36,254 nucleotides of DNA from the NCBI GenBank assembly GCA_035354275.1, contig DAOQAU010000011.1, positions 1 to 36,254 of the forward strand, in the 5' to 3' direction. Made by a program: the position numbers and the translations under genes. The notes under the pieces are model-generated. The model was not told the origin of the DNA, ran no database searches, and saw only the letters and a list, made by a program, of their open reading frames with translations. This document shows positions 22,864-31,847 of the stretch, piece after piece. Positions within the stretch are counted from its first letter, which is position 1. Each line of letters begins with the position of its first letter. Source of the stretch: DAOQAU01 sp035354275. GTDB taxonomy: Bacteria > Cyanobacteriota > Vampirovibrionia > Gastranaerophilales > Gastranaerophilaceae.

Positions 22864-23292
22864 TTAATAATTTTTCTTTTTCATTTTTTTATTTAAGACT
22901 TCGGAAAAAGAAATTATGGGTACAAGTTTGTAGCCGCAGTTTTCGCTTAACTCCCCGCCCATGGCAAAAAGTTCTTCCTGCGGGTATCTTCTGCAAATTC
23001 CGGGGCGGTCTTTGTGAATTTTACAAAGATTAGTTTTTTCGTCCAAATTGGAGCAGGAGAAAACAAGCCCTGTATCATCTTTTTCAACAACATTTAAATA
23101 AGTGTAAAACCTGTGAAGATATTTTAATTTTTGAAACTCTTTTTCATCCTGAATAACATGGTTTGCATGCTGAACATAAATTTTCTTGCAGCATTTACCG
23201 CAGCCCAAACATTGCCCTATTCTGTAGTATTTTTTTTTCAGAACTTTCGTATAAAAAAAATTCTTTAAATTTTTTAAAAAATTTCTAATCAC
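22864..23292 (-). CDS. YkgJ-type cysteine cluster protein
   Basis: This protein is 142 residues from a GTG start. The cysteine pattern is that of the YkgJ/UPF0153 zinc- or iron-binding family: CLGCGKCC near the N-terminus, then SCSNL with a second Cys in TNLCKIHKDRPGICRRYP, and a final ENCGY. The biochemical role of the family is poorly known. GTG at 23292 was chosen because GGAG lies 7 bases upstream, and it overlaps the stop of the TPR gene as GTGATTAG. An ATG at 23355 would extend 21 basic residues into the TPR gene and has no advantage. The N-terminus is strongly basic (KNLKNFF, KVLKKKYY), as is the end (KKMKKKNY). It is co-transcribed with the TPR protein. Confidence 0.8.
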   Translation of the reverse strand: MIRNFLKNLKNFFYTKVLKKKYYRIGQCLGCGKCCKKIYVQHANHVIQDEKEFQKLKYLHRFYTYLNVVEKDDTGLVFSCSNLDEKTNLCKIHKDRPGICRRYPQEELFAMGGELSENCGYKLVPIISFSEVLNKKMKKKNY

Positions 23293-24517
23293 CAAACGGC
23301 TCCGTCTCAGCTTTTTCGCACTGTGAATATTTGGCTTTTGCTTTTGAAAATTCAAGAAACTGAGGGGACGAAAGTTTCATTATTCGCCAAAAATATGGTT
23401 TTGCCTCTGAGAACCTACCTTGATTGACCAAATCATTTCCTATATTAAAACAACTTTCAATGATTGAAGCCTCGGGATTTAAGTAAGACTCGAGTTTTTT
23501 AATTAAATCTTTGTACTCTGCGGCACTTTCGGGCTTTAAAATAGAATAATTTTTAAACTCGTCAATAGCATCAAAAAACTCGCTTTTTGCAATATGTTCT
23601 TCAGCCTTTTTAAGATGCTCTTCAATTAAATGCTGATTTTCATTCAAATAAGGCTTTAACTTCAAAAGTCTTTTGTTTGCCTTGTAATACTCTTCTTTAT
23701 CACCTATTACAAAATTCATATAACGGTAATAATAACAGTAGGCATAATTAAATTGTTTAAACAAATCGTAAGAAATGGCAAGATTTGAGTAAATTTTTGC
23801 ATAGTTAGGGTCCAGATGCGAAGCTACTTTCCAGTATTTAATTGCAAGTTCAAGGTTTTTGTCTGCAAAAAATATACTTCCAAGATTAAGGTTTGTTTTA
23901 GAAAGATTAGGATAATTAGCAAGCGATTTAAAATAACAGGCAGCGGCTTTTTTTTCATTGCCCTGACTGTGAAGTTGCGCACCTGCGGTTAAGTATTGGT
24001 TTGCAACGTTATAACAATGAGTAATTTTACTTTTAACTTTTGCATATTCAGAAGAAGACTTATCTTCAGCATATTTAAGATATTTCTCAAAATACTTAAT
24101 GGATTCAAAACGCATCATTTTTTGATTGAACGCAATAGCAAGGTTTAAACACGTATTTGCATCCTCAGGTCGAGAAATCAAAGCAACTAGCCAATAAGAA
24201 ATAGCCATTTCGACCTGACCGCCTTTATAGTAAAGATTTCCCAAATTTGCATAAGCTTTAGAACATTTTGAATCAAGTTCAATGGCTCTTGTCCAATATT
24301 CAATCGCCTCTTTTTCATCGTGAAGCATATAATGACAATTACCCACATCAACATAAACATCTGCACTTGCATTAGTATTCAAAATACCCGTAAAAAGCCT
24401 GAGTGCCTCACTGTAATTTTTGTTCAAATACTGCCTTTGAGCCGCTTCAAGAACACCGCCCTCAATATCACCGTTATTTTGAACCTGATATTCAGCTATA
24501 TTTTGTTGTTCTTCCAT
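23285..24517 (-). CDS. Tetratricopeptide-repeat protein
   Basis: This is a 410-residue protein made almost entirely of TPRs. Clear units include QRQYLNKNYSEALRLFTGIL, VGNCHYMLHDEKEAIEYWTRAIEL, AYANLGNLYYKGGQVEMAISYWLVAL, CYFKSLANYPNLSKTNLNLG and IYSNLAISYDLFKQFNYAYCYY, each a helix-turn-helix with the W-L-G-Y-A-F-A-P-type spacing. Aromatic residues are common in the second helices. There is no signal peptide, so it is probably a cytoplasmic scaffold. No enzymatic domain is seen. An AGGG lies close to the ATG. It follows a 114-residue unknown by 21 bases and overlaps the Cys-cluster gene, forming a three-gene unit. Confidence 0.88.
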   Translation of the reverse strand: MEEQQNIAEYQVQNNGDIEGGVLEAAQRQYLNKNYSEALRLFTGILNTNASADVYVDVGNCHYMLHDEKEAIEYWTRAIELDSKCSKAYANLGNLYYKGGQVEMAISYWLVALISRPEDANTCLNLAIAFNQKMMRFESIKYFEKYLKYAEDKSSSEYAKVKSKITHCYNVANQYLTAGAQLHSQGNEKKAAACYFKSLANYPNLSKTNLNLGSIFFADKNLELAIKYWKVASHLDPNYAKIYSNLAISYDLFKQFNYAYCYYYRYMNFVIGDKEEYYKANKRLLKLKPYLNENQHLIEEHLKKAEEHIAKSEFFDAIDEFKNYSILKPESAAEYKDLIKKLESYLNPEASIIESCFNIGNDLVNQGRFSEAKPYFWRIMKLSSPQFLEFSKAKAKYSQCEKAETEPFGD

Positions 24518-24538
24518 ACCCTAACCGCTTTATTAAAA

Positions 24539-24883
24539 TCAAGAAAATAAATCTTTTAAAAGTCTTTCATTAGAAGAAAGTTTTTCCATAGCCTCGTCTG
24601 ATAAAGGATCTTCGACCCCGCCGGCAAAAAGCTTAGAAATAATTGCATCATGCGAAAAATCATTCGGATCAGACATTGCCAGTTTGGTAAAAGTCCTTAT
24701 ATCCTGCTCTTTTTCATACATAGATACAGCTTCATTAGATATTGCTGTCTCATCAATTAAAAAACCCTTATCAATGCTCATATAAGCATTTTTAATAGGA
24801 TTTGTATGCAGCTTGCTAACCTCAGATTTTTTACCAATCTGGGAATTTAAAATATCTTCTGCGTTTTTAACCTCGTTTAACAT
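24539..24883 (-). CDS. Unknown small acidic protein, 114 aa
   Basis: I do not recognise this protein. It is acidic and polar, with no Cys, no signal peptide and no membrane segment. The middle (AYMSIDKGFLIDETAISNEAVSM) could form strands and a helix. The C-terminal third (PLSDEAMEKLSSNERLLKDLFS) is helical. GGGGA sits ahead of the ATG, supporting translation. It is the first gene of the unit with the TPR and YkgJ-type proteins (21-base gap) and diverges from serS. Confidence 0.7.
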   Translation of the reverse strand: MLNEVKNAEDILNSQIGKKSEVSKLHTNPIKNAYMSIDKGFLIDETAISNEAVSMYEKEQDIRTFTKLAMSDPNDFSHDAIISKLFAGGVEDPLSDEAMEKLSSNERLLKDLFS

Positions 24884-24950
24884 TTTTCCCCAATACTTTA
24901 ACTACATAAGTATTATGCACTATTTCAGAGCATGCTGTTATCAACCCTCA

Positions 24951-24970
24951 GGTCTAAATTAAGATAGACC
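24951..24970. promoter_or_regulatory. Small palindrome in the serS divergent region
   Basis: GGTCTA and TAGACC pair perfectly around 8 bases, midway between the divergent starts at 24883 and 25091. It is upstream of the proposed serS promoter, so it is more likely a protein site than an RNA leader element. Evidence is the symmetry only. Confidence 0.25.
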
Positions 24971-25003
24971 ATGTGATTAATATTATAACTTATTAATGCA
25001 GGT

Positions 25004-25032
25004 TTGCCAATTAGTTATATTTCTTATAGAAT
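25004..25032 (+). promoter_or_regulatory. Putative serS promoter
   Basis: TTGCCA (25004-25009, 5 of 6), a 17-base spacer and TAGAAT (25027-25032, 5 of 6). The start would fall near 25039, inside the octamer repeat array, so the serS leader is largely made of repeats. Confidence 0.55.
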
Positions 25033-25075
25033 AAGTGAATAAGTGATTAAGTGACTAAGTGATTAAGTGACTAAG
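25032..25075 (+). repeat. Octamer tandem repeat TAAGTGAN, five copies plus half
   Basis: Five perfect copies of TAAGTGA followed by a variable base (A, T, C, T, C), then TAAG. The array begins at the last base of the serS -10 and ends 15 bases before the serS ATG. Each unit has an overlapping GTG/TGA (GTGA), so it reads as a chain of four-codon frames each closing on the next start. Because the unit is 8 bases, copy-number change would alter leader length. Confidence 0.85.
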
Positions 25076-25090
25076 AAAGAGAAAATAACC

Positions 25091-26356
25091 ATGCTTGATA
25101 TAAAATTAATCAGAGAGAATCCCGAAAAAACAAACGAACTTTTAAAAAGAAGAAACCCCGAACTTTCGATAGATGAAGTACTTCAAATAGATGCCCAAAG
25201 AAGAGCGGTGCAAACACAAGCAGATGAAATGAGGGCAAAAAGAAAAAAAGACTCTCTGATAATCGGTGAAATGAAAAAAAAAGGTGAAAACACCGACCGG
25301 CTTCAAGAAGATGTAAGAAAAATCGGCGATGAAATAAAACTTTTGGAAGAAAAAGAAGTCGAACTTGACCAAAGGCAAAGAATATTGCTTTTAAATATTC
25401 CCAATACCCCCGACGAAACTACCCCGAAAGGAACTTCCGAAGCTGACAATAAAATTGTTTCAGGCTGCGGAGAACCTACAAAAGCTGATTTTGAATTAAA
25501 AGCCCATTGGGATATAGCAGAAGAAAAAGGGCTGGTAGATTTTGAAAGAGCGGTAAAAATTTCTCAATCAAGATTTGTAATGAACAGGGGCAAAGGCGCA
25601 CAATTAGAGCGTGCCATAATAAACTTTTTCCTTGATGTTCACACGAAAGAACACGGCTATGAAGAAATTCTGCCGCCGGTTCTGGTTAATTCCGCTGCAA
25701 TGACAGGAACAGGACAATTACCTAAATTCGCTGAAGATATGTACAAATGCGAAAATGAGGATTTATACCTTATTCCCACAGCCGAAGTTCCTGTTACAAA
25801 CATTTATCAAAACGAAATTTTGGAAGAAGAAGATTTGCCCAAATACATGACAGCCTACACTCCTTGCTTCAGGAGAGAAGCAGGCTCTGCCGGCAAAGAC
25901 ACAAGAGGGATGATAAGAGTTCACCAATTTAACAAGGTTGAGCTGGTAAAGCTCACAACCCCCGAACAAAGTCATGAAGAACATCTTAAACTTACAAAAG
26001 ACGCAGAAAAAGTTTTGGAAATGCTTGAACTTCCTTACAGAAGGATTGAACTTTGTACCGCTGACATCGGATTTTCGGCTCAAAAATGCTTTGATTTGGA
26101 AGTTTATATGCCCTCATATAACGGCTACAAAGAGATTTCCAGTTGCTCAAATTTTGGCGACTTTCAGGCAAGAAGAGCAAACATAAGATATCGTGAAAAA
26201 TCAAGCGGCAAGGTTCAATTTGTCCACACCATAAACGGCTCCGGGCTTGCCGTAGGCAGAACTTTTGCAGCTATTATAGAAAATTTTCAGCAAGAAGACG
26301 GCACAATATTAATACCAAAAGCACTTCACCCCTATACAGGGTTTGAAATCATATGA
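25091..26356 (+). CDS. serS: Seryl-tRNA synthetase
   Basis: This is a 421-residue class II synthetase that charges tRNA-Ser (and tRNA-Sec where present). The N-terminal tRNA-binding coiled-coil arm covers about 25-100. The catalytic core shows LIPTAEVPVTN, motif 2 TPCFRREAGSAGKDTRGMIRVHQF, and motif 3 NGSGLAVGRTFAAIIEN near the end. ATG at 25091 gives the canonical MLDIKLIRENPE start; an in-frame GTG at 25067 would add eight Lys-rich residues from the repeat array and is unlikely. The stop overlaps the helicase start as ATGA. No T-box-like specifier/antiterminator structure is evident upstream. Confidence 0.96.
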   Translation: MLDIKLIRENPEKTNELLKRRNPELSIDEVLQIDAQRRAVQTQADEMRAKRKKDSLIIGEMKKKGENTDRLQEDVRKIGDEIKLLEEKEVELDQRQRILLLNIPNTPDETTPKGTSEADNKIVSGCGEPTKADFELKAHWDIAEEKGLVDFERAVKISQSRFVMNRGKGAQLERAIINFFLDVHTKEHGYEEILPPVLVNSAAMTGTGQLPKFAEDMYKCENEDLYLIPTAEVPVTNIYQNEILEEEDLPKYMTAYTPCFRREAGSAGKDTRGMIRVHQFNKVELVKLTTPEQSHEEHLKLTKDAEKVLEMLELPYRRIELCTADIGFSAQKCFDLEVYMPSYNGYKEISSCSNFGDFQARRANIRYREKSSGKVQFVHTINGSGLAVGRTFAAIIENFQQEDGTILIPKALHPYTGFEII

Positions 26357-28650
26357 TGAATAAATTTCCGTTTGAATTAGACGAATTTCAAAAAGAAGCC
26401 TGTAAATATATAAGCGACGGCAAAAGTGTTGTGGTTTGTGCACCGACAGGAGCAGGAAAAACCGTAATAGCAGAACACGCAATTCATCTTGCGATTGAAC
26501 AAAACTGCAGAGTTTTTTACACAACTCCGCTAAAAGCACTTTCAAACCAAAAATACAGCGATTTTTCAAATCAATACGGAATAAATAACGTCGGGCTTTT
26601 GACAGGCGACACTTCAATAAACCGAGATGCTCAAATTGTGGTTATGACAACAGAAGTCTTCCGAAACATGCTATACGGCACAAATTTCGGCTCTGTTACA
26701 GAAAACATGAAAAACGTAAAATACGTTGTACTCGACGAAGTTCACTACATGAACGATGAGCAACGCGGAACAGTTTGGGAAGAGAGTATAATTTACTGTC
26801 CGACAAATATTCAAATTATTGCGCTTTCTGCAACTGTCGCAAATGCTGACCAACTAACAGACTGGATAAATACCGTTCATTCGCGCACAGAGCTTATAAA
26901 CACAGATTTCAGGCCGGTGCCTTTGAGATTTTATTATTTCGACAGCTCTCAGCCAAACACTATTTTGCCACTTCTGACACCGAGCAGGCAGCTTAACAGC
27001 AAAATCCGCCCCGAAAAAAGGCAATTTCATCACAGAGGGAAAGTGCCCGAAAGAAACACAGTCCGTGACGTTGTAAGAAATTTACACGAAAAAGACATGC
27101 TTCCTGCGATTTACTTTACATTTTCGCGAAAAAAATGTGACGACCAAATGGAAAAATGTTCCAGAATGGTTCTTGTAACCCCGCAGGAACAAAAACAGAT
27201 TAAAGAAATAATTGACGAATATTTAATTGAAAATCCTTATCTGTGTAAAAACAAACATATCGAATATGTTTTAAACGGCGTAGCCTCGCACCATGCAGGG
27301 CTTTTGCCGGGCTGGAAAGTCTTAATCGAAAACTTATTTAAAAAAGGACTTATCAAAGTGGTGTTTGCAACAGAAACGTTGGCTGCTGGAATTAATATGC
27401 CGGCACGCTCAACTGTTATAAGCTCTATAAGTAAAAGGACAGACACGGGACACAGAACGCTTACCGCAAGCGAATTTCTGCAAATGTCGGGGCGCGCAGG
27501 AAGGCGTGGGATGGATGAAATAGGTTATGTTACAGTTGTGGGTTCTCAGTTTGACTCTCCACAAGATGTAGCGGAATTGGTTCTATCTGATGCTAATCCG
27601 CTTGAGAGTAGATTTTCACCGGGTTACTCAATGGTCTTAAATCTTCTGCAAAGATTTTCGCTTGATGAAGCAAAAGAACTTATCCTGAAAAGTTTCGGAT
27701 ATTTTTCTTCCACATCAAGACTTACGCCGCTTTTACATCAAAAAGAAATTAATCAAAAAGCCATAGATGAGCTTTCAGGCTTTGTCTGCCATTACAAATT
27801 AACCAATCAGGATTTGCTCGATTACAACAAAATAAGGTCAATTTATGTTGAAAACAGAAGAATTTTCAAAACAATCCAAAAACAAGAACGCCACAAAAAT
27901 CGCCCCTTAAATGCTGAAGCGCAGGAATTCGGCAGAAAAAACAAAGAAATGCTCTATAAAATGCAGTCTTACAAATGCGACACCTGCAAACTTTTCAAAA
28001 AACATTCAAAAGAAATTGAAGTTTTAGAGCGATACAAAATCAAACAAACAAAGTTAGAAAAAGACATTGAACATTCAAAAGATATTTTTTGGAACAAATT
28101 TGTATCTCACAGGCAAGTTTTAAAGGATTTCGGATATTTAAAAGACGATTACCCGACCGAAAAAGGGGTAATGGCTTCTCAAATAAGAAGCGAAAACGAA
28201 CTTTTTATAGCAGAAATCATTCTTTCGCATGTGCTTGAAGCACTCGACCCTGCAGAGCTTGCAAGTGTTATTTGTGCTGTTACGACAGAAGATTTGAGAG
28301 CAGAAATTTACCCGCAGATTCCGATTTCACAGGCGGTGAGAAAAACGCTTAATCAGATTAAAAACATAAAAAGAAATATAGACAAAGCCCAAAAAGACAA
28401 TAATATAGAAACCCCGATGTACATAAATTCTTACTATTCGTCAATGATAGAAATGTGGGTTAACGGAGCCGAATGGGAAAGTATTCTTGACCAGGTAGAG
28501 ATGGGAGAAGGCGATGTTGTAAGGATTTTTAAACGTACGGTTGACGTTTTAAGACAGCTCTGCGTAATTTCAAATATTTCCGAAGCCCTTGCTTTCACCG
28601 CAAGAGAGGCAATAAACGGAATATTAAGAGAGCCCATTGATGTAGATTAG
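26353..28650 (+). CDS. Ski2/Mtr4-like DEVH-box RNA helicase with arch (DSHCT-type) domain
   Basis: This is a 765-residue superfamily-2 helicase. Walker A is APTGAGKT (30-37), motif Ia TTPLKALSNQKY, motif II DEVH (128-131), motif III SAT (159-161), and motif VI QMSGRAGRRGMDE. This set, and the ATETLAAGINMPARSTV block, mark the Ski2/Mtr4/DOB1 group found in eukaryotes, archaea, actinobacteria and cyanobacteria. A helical insertion at about 480-580 carries a CDTC pair and Lys-rich coiled segments. The C-terminal ~170 residues resemble the DSHCT helical domain (SELFIAE-like ENELFIAEIILSH). RNA unwinding for decay or rRNA processing is inferred. The start overlaps serS by four bases, so expression is coupled. 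Confidence 0.88.
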   Translation: MMNKFPFELDEFQKEACKYISDGKSVVVCAPTGAGKTVIAEHAIHLAIEQNCRVFYTTPLKALSNQKYSDFSNQYGINNVGLLTGDTSINRDAQIVVMTTEVFRNMLYGTNFGSVTENMKNVKYVVLDEVHYMNDEQRGTVWEESIIYCPTNIQIIALSATVANADQLTDWINTVHSRTELINTDFRPVPLRFYYFDSSQPNTILPLLTPSRQLNSKIRPEKRQFHHRGKVPERNTVRDVVRNLHEKDMLPAIYFTFSRKKCDDQMEKCSRMVLVTPQEQKQIKEIIDEYLIENPYLCKNKHIEYVLNGVASHHAGLLPGWKVLIENLFKKGLIKVVFATETLAAGINMPARSTVISSISKRTDTGHRTLTASEFLQMSGRAGRRGMDEIGYVTVVGSQFDSPQDVAELVLSDANPLESRFSPGYSMVLNLLQRFSLDEAKELILKSFGYFSSTSRLTPLLHQKEINQKAIDELSGFVCHYKLTNQDLLDYNKIRSIYVENRRIFKTIQKQERHKNRPLNAEAQEFGRKNKEMLYKMQSYKCDTCKLFKKHSKEIEVLERYKIKQTKLEKDIEHSKDIFWNKFVSHRQVLKDFGYLKDDYPTEKGVMASQIRSENELFIAEIILSHVLEALDPAELASVICAVTTEDLRAEIYPQIPISQAVRKTLNQIKNIKRNIDKAQKDNNIETPMYINSYYSSMIEMWVNGAEWESILDQVEMGEGDVVRIFKRTVDVLRQLCVISNISEALAFTAREAINGILREPIDVD

Positions 28651-28666
28651 AAATAATTTTTATACT

Positions 28667-30262
28667 CTAAGCCGGCTCTATATCAACTGCCGCTGTAGAT
28701 AGTTCTTCTGTCGTTGTATCATCAACAATATTGTCCTGCTTAAGCTCTCTTTGTTTTCTATAGCCGTAAACCGCATAAATTAAAAACCCGACCAAAAGCC
28801 ACAATGGGAAAATTGTAGCAGAAGTTTTGAGATTCTTCATCGAATAAATCATCAATCCGCCGCAGGTTATAATCCCAAGCCAAGGGAAAAGCGGAGAAAA
28901 AGGTACCCTAAAAGGTCTGTGCCTATCAGGATCTGTTTTTCTTAAAATTAAAACCGCAGCACAGACAATTATAAAAGATGTGAAAGTCCCAAAATTGCAG
29001 AGTTCTGCTGATATGTTTAAGTCCATAAACAATGCGCCGATAATGACCACAATGCCCGAAACCCACGTTAAAACGTGCGGAGTATGAAATTTCTTATGAA
29101 TTTTATTCATACTTTTAGGCAAAAATCCGTCTCTGGTCATCGCATAAAGAATTCTAGTTGTTCCAAGCTGATAAACCAAGAGCACGGATGTAAGCCCCGC
29201 CAAAGCCCCAACCGAAATAAATCCGGCAAGTCTGTCTTGTCCTACAAGCCTCATTGCATGTGCAATAGGTGCTTGAAAATCGATTTGATTATAATGAATC
29301 ATACCGGTCAAAACAAGCGAAACAAGAATATATAAAACGGTACAGATAACTAAAGTTCCTAAAATACCAATAGGAATATCTCTTTGAGGGTTTTTTGTTT
29401 CCTCTGCGGTTGTAGAAATTGCGTCAAATCCGATATACGCAAAGAATATAAGAAACGCGCCCATAAACACCCCTTCAAATCCGTTTGGAGCAAAAGGAGT
29501 CCAATTTTCAGGTTTTATATAAAAACTTCCGAAAATTATAAATGCGGTTATAATAGTCAAATTAAGCCCCACCATAATGCTTGCAAGCTTTGTAGATTCT
29601 TTAATCCCCTTAATAAGCATAAGAGTTAAAAGAAAAACAATAAAAATTGCAGGAATATTTATTGCAATAGGAATTCCAAAAAAATGAGGAATAACAACAT
29701 TAGGGTCTAAACCTTCTCTGTTGCAGATTATTGTTGCCGTACGATAGTCATTAATGAGCCAAATCGGCGGGCTTACAAGCCAAGCCGGTAATACATTTGA
29801 AAACCCCTTCAAAAGTTGAAACAAATAACCCGTCCAAGCACTTGCAACAGTAATGTTTCCGATAGCATATTCAAGCATCAAAATCCAACCAACCATCCAC
29901 GCCATAAATTCACCCATAGTCGCATAAGTATAAGTATAAGCACTTCCTGCAACAGGAATCATTGAAGCAAACTCCGAATAACAAAGTGCCGCAAAAACAC
30001 AGGCAACAGCTGCAATAATCATTGAAACAACCAATGCAGGACCTGCACCCACACCTTCAGGACCGCCTTGTGCGGCAATGCCCACAATCGTAAAAATACC
30101 CGTACCAACGACCGCTCCGATACCTATTACAATTAAATCGAAGATGTTTAAAGTTTTGCTCAACTCTGATTTTGCACCTTCTTCAATTAATTCATCGGGG
30201 CTTTTTGTTTTAAACGCGTTGGTAAATATAATTTTTAATTTAGAGATTAACGGGTTCTTCAT
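28667..30262 (-). CDS. APC-superfamily amino-acid permease (paralogue 2)
   Basis: This is a 531-residue polytopic transporter with about 12 membrane helices, of the cationic amino-acid transporter (CAT/YfnA-like) branch. The first helix has the substrate-binding unwound motif VIGIGAVVGTGIF. Helix 2-3 reads AALCYSEFASMIPVAGSAYTY. The FIFFAYIGFDAISTTAEE and NPQRDIPIGILG blocks are diagnostic. The substrate is not determinable by eye. The ATG at 30262 lies 23 bases inside the end of the upstream paralogue and lacks a clear ribosome site, but alignment with that paralogue (KTKSPDEL versus RTKNPDDM) supports this early start, so translational coupling is likely. It is the third gene of the glyQ-permease-permease unit. 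Confidence 0.9.
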   Translation of the reverse strand: MKNPLISKLKIIFTNAFKTKSPDELIEEGAKSELSKTLNIFDLIVIGIGAVVGTGIFTIVGIAAQGGPEGVGAGPALVVSMIIAAVACVFAALCYSEFASMIPVAGSAYTYTYATMGEFMAWMVGWILMLEYAIGNITVASAWTGYLFQLLKGFSNVLPAWLVSPPIWLINDYRTATIICNREGLDPNVVIPHFFGIPIAINIPAIFIVFLLTLMLIKGIKESTKLASIMVGLNLTIITAFIIFGSFYIKPENWTPFAPNGFEGVFMGAFLIFFAYIGFDAISTTAEETKNPQRDIPIGILGTLVICTVLYILVSLVLTGMIHYNQIDFQAPIAHAMRLVGQDRLAGFISVGALAGLTSVLLVYQLGTTRILYAMTRDGFLPKSMNKIHKKFHTPHVLTWVSGIVVIIGALFMDLNISAELCNFGTFTSFIIVCAAVLILRKTDPDRHRPFRVPFSPLFPWLGIITCGGLMIYSMKNLKTSATIFPLWLLVGFLIYAVYGYRKQRELKQDNIVDDTTTEELSTAAVDIEPA

Positions 30263-31847
30263 TTATTTTAATTTCACTTTCATTTTCTGTAATATTTTTA
30301 AATTCCTGTTTTCTATTCATTTTATAGCCGTAATGGAAATAAATCAAAGCACCCAGCCCCACCCAAACAGGGAAAAGCAAAGATGACGTTGTTAAAAATT
30401 GCATAGAATAAATCATCAAACCGCCGCAACAAATTATGCCTAAAATAGGCAGGACAGGAGAAAACGGAACTTTAAAAGGTCTATGTCTGTCAGGATCGGT
30501 TTTTCTCAATATCAAAATAGCAACACAAACAATTATAAAGGAAGTGAAAGTTCCGAAGTTACAAAGTTCAGCCGCAACATTTAAATCAAGAGTAAGTGTT
30601 CCGAAAATGCAAATTATACCTACAATCCAGGTCAAAACGTGCGGAGTATGAAATTTCGGGTGCAATTTTTGAAGCCTTTTTGGTAAAAAATGATCTCTGC
30701 TCATAGCGTACAAAATCCTAGTTGAAGCCATCTGCAACACCACCAAAACCGAAGTGAGTCCTGCAAGCGAACCTATTGAAATAAGCCCTGCCGCCCAGTC
30801 CTGCCCTGCAATCGACATCGCATAAGCCATAGGTGCTTTCAAAAATCCTGCAGGAATTACCCCGCCGCTGGTAGGCTGCATGCCGGTAAGCACAATTGCA
30901 ACCAAAACATAAACTATGGTTGTAATGACCAATGAGCCTATGATCCCGATCGGCAAATCCTTTTGAGGGTTTTTACATTCTTCTGCAGTAGTTGAAAGAG
31001 CATCAAATCCTATATATGCAAAGAAAATTATAAAAGCACCCATAAACACCCCTTCAGCACCGTTTGGAGCAAAAGGAGCCCAGTTTTCAGGTCTTACGAA
31101 AAAAGCACCAACCAAAACAAAAAGTGCAATCACCGCAAGCTTAATAAAAACCATAATTCCCGCCATTTTTGTAGAGTCTTTTGTTCCTTTGACAAGAATT
31201 AAAGTAATAGCAATAACAATTAAAATCGCCGGAATGTTAATACTTAAAGGAATTCCTGCAATCATAGGCATAACCGTGTCGGGATTAACGCCCGAATCTG
31301 TTAAAATTTTAGCCGCAGAGCGCGGGTCGTTAACAAGCCAAACAGGAGGATTAACAAGCCAATACGGAAGATAATTGGAAAACCCTCTTAAAAATTGCAT
31401 AAAATGATTTGACCATGCGCAAGCAACTGCGATATAACCGATTGCATATTCAAGCATCAAAATCCAACCGACCATCCAAGCTGCAAATTCACCGAGCGTT
31501 GCAAAAGTATAAGTGTAAGCACCGCCTGCAACAGGTATCATCGCGGCAAATTCGGAATAACAAAGTGCCGAAAACACGCACGCAACAGCTGCAACAACCA
31601 TTGAAACCACAAGCGCAGGTCCTGCGCCGATACTTTCCGGACCGCCTGCTGCTGCAATACCTACAACGGCAAAAATTCCCGAGCCGATAATTGCGCCAAT
31701 ACCTAAAATTATTAAATCCCAAACCCCTAAGGTTTTGTCAAGTCCCTCATTTTTTGCATCATTAAGCATATCATCGGGGTTTTTTGTTCTAACAATATTT
31801 TGCAAAAATTCTTTAGAAAATCTTGCTCTGTGAAGGTGTTTTGTCAT
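30240..31847 (-). CDS. APC-superfamily amino-acid permease (paralogue 1)
   Basis: This is a 535-residue 12-helix permease, closely similar along its whole length to the next gene (for example shared GFDALSTTAEE/GFDAISTTAEE, FNLAAELCNFGTFTSFIIVC-like blocks and ILRKTDPDRHRPF). The substrate-site motif is ILGIGAIIGSGIF. It is a tandem duplicate that has diverged mostly in the loops and the segment preceding helix 9, where this copy has an extra Gly/Pro-rich insert (QPTSGGVIPAGF). The ATG directly follows the glyQ stop (TAAATG), with TTGGA upstream within glyQ, so it is read from the glyQ promoter. Glycine or another small amino acid is a natural but unproven substrate guess. Confidence 0.9.
   Translation of the reverse strand: MTKHLHRARFSKEFLQNIVRTKNPDDMLNDAKNEGLDKTLGVWDLIILGIGAIIGSGIFAVVGIAAAGGPESIGAGPALVVSMVVAAVACVFSALCYSEFAAMIPVAGGAYTYTFATLGEFAAWMVGWILMLEYAIGYIAVACAWSNHFMQFLRGFSNYLPYWLVNPPVWLVNDPRSAAKILTDSGVNPDTVMPMIAGIPLSINIPAILIVIAITLILVKGTKDSTKMAGIMVFIKLAVIALFVLVGAFFVRPENWAPFAPNGAEGVFMGAFIIFFAYIGFDALSTTAEECKNPQKDLPIGIIGSLVITTIVYVLVAIVLTGMQPTSGGVIPAGFLKAPMAYAMSIAGQDWAAGLISIGSLAGLTSVLVVLQMASTRILYAMSRDHFLPKRLQKLHPKFHTPHVLTWIVGIICIFGTLTLDLNVAAELCNFGTFTSFIIVCVAILILRKTDPDRHRPFKVPFSPVLPILGIICCGGLMIYSMQFLTTSSLLFPVWVGLGALIYFHYGYKMNRKQEFKNITENESEIKINEEPVNL

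Noticed and set aside
25032..25075. Octamer array as a CRISPR or origin iteron array
   Set aside because: The units are contiguous 8-mers without spacers, and no replication or cas gene is nearby.
25067..25090. GTG at 25067 as the serS start
   Set aside because: It lies in the octamer array and adds residues not seen in the family; MLDIKLIREN at 25091 is the canonical SerRS start.
24884..25090. T-box or other tRNA-sensing leader ahead of serS
   Set aside because: No specifier loop, no T-box consensus and no terminator/antiterminator pair; the only palindrome lies upstream of the promoter.
28667..31847. Tandem permeases as one gene broken by a frameshift
   Set aside because: Both are full-length with their own first-helix and C-terminal motifs; they are duplicates, not fragments.
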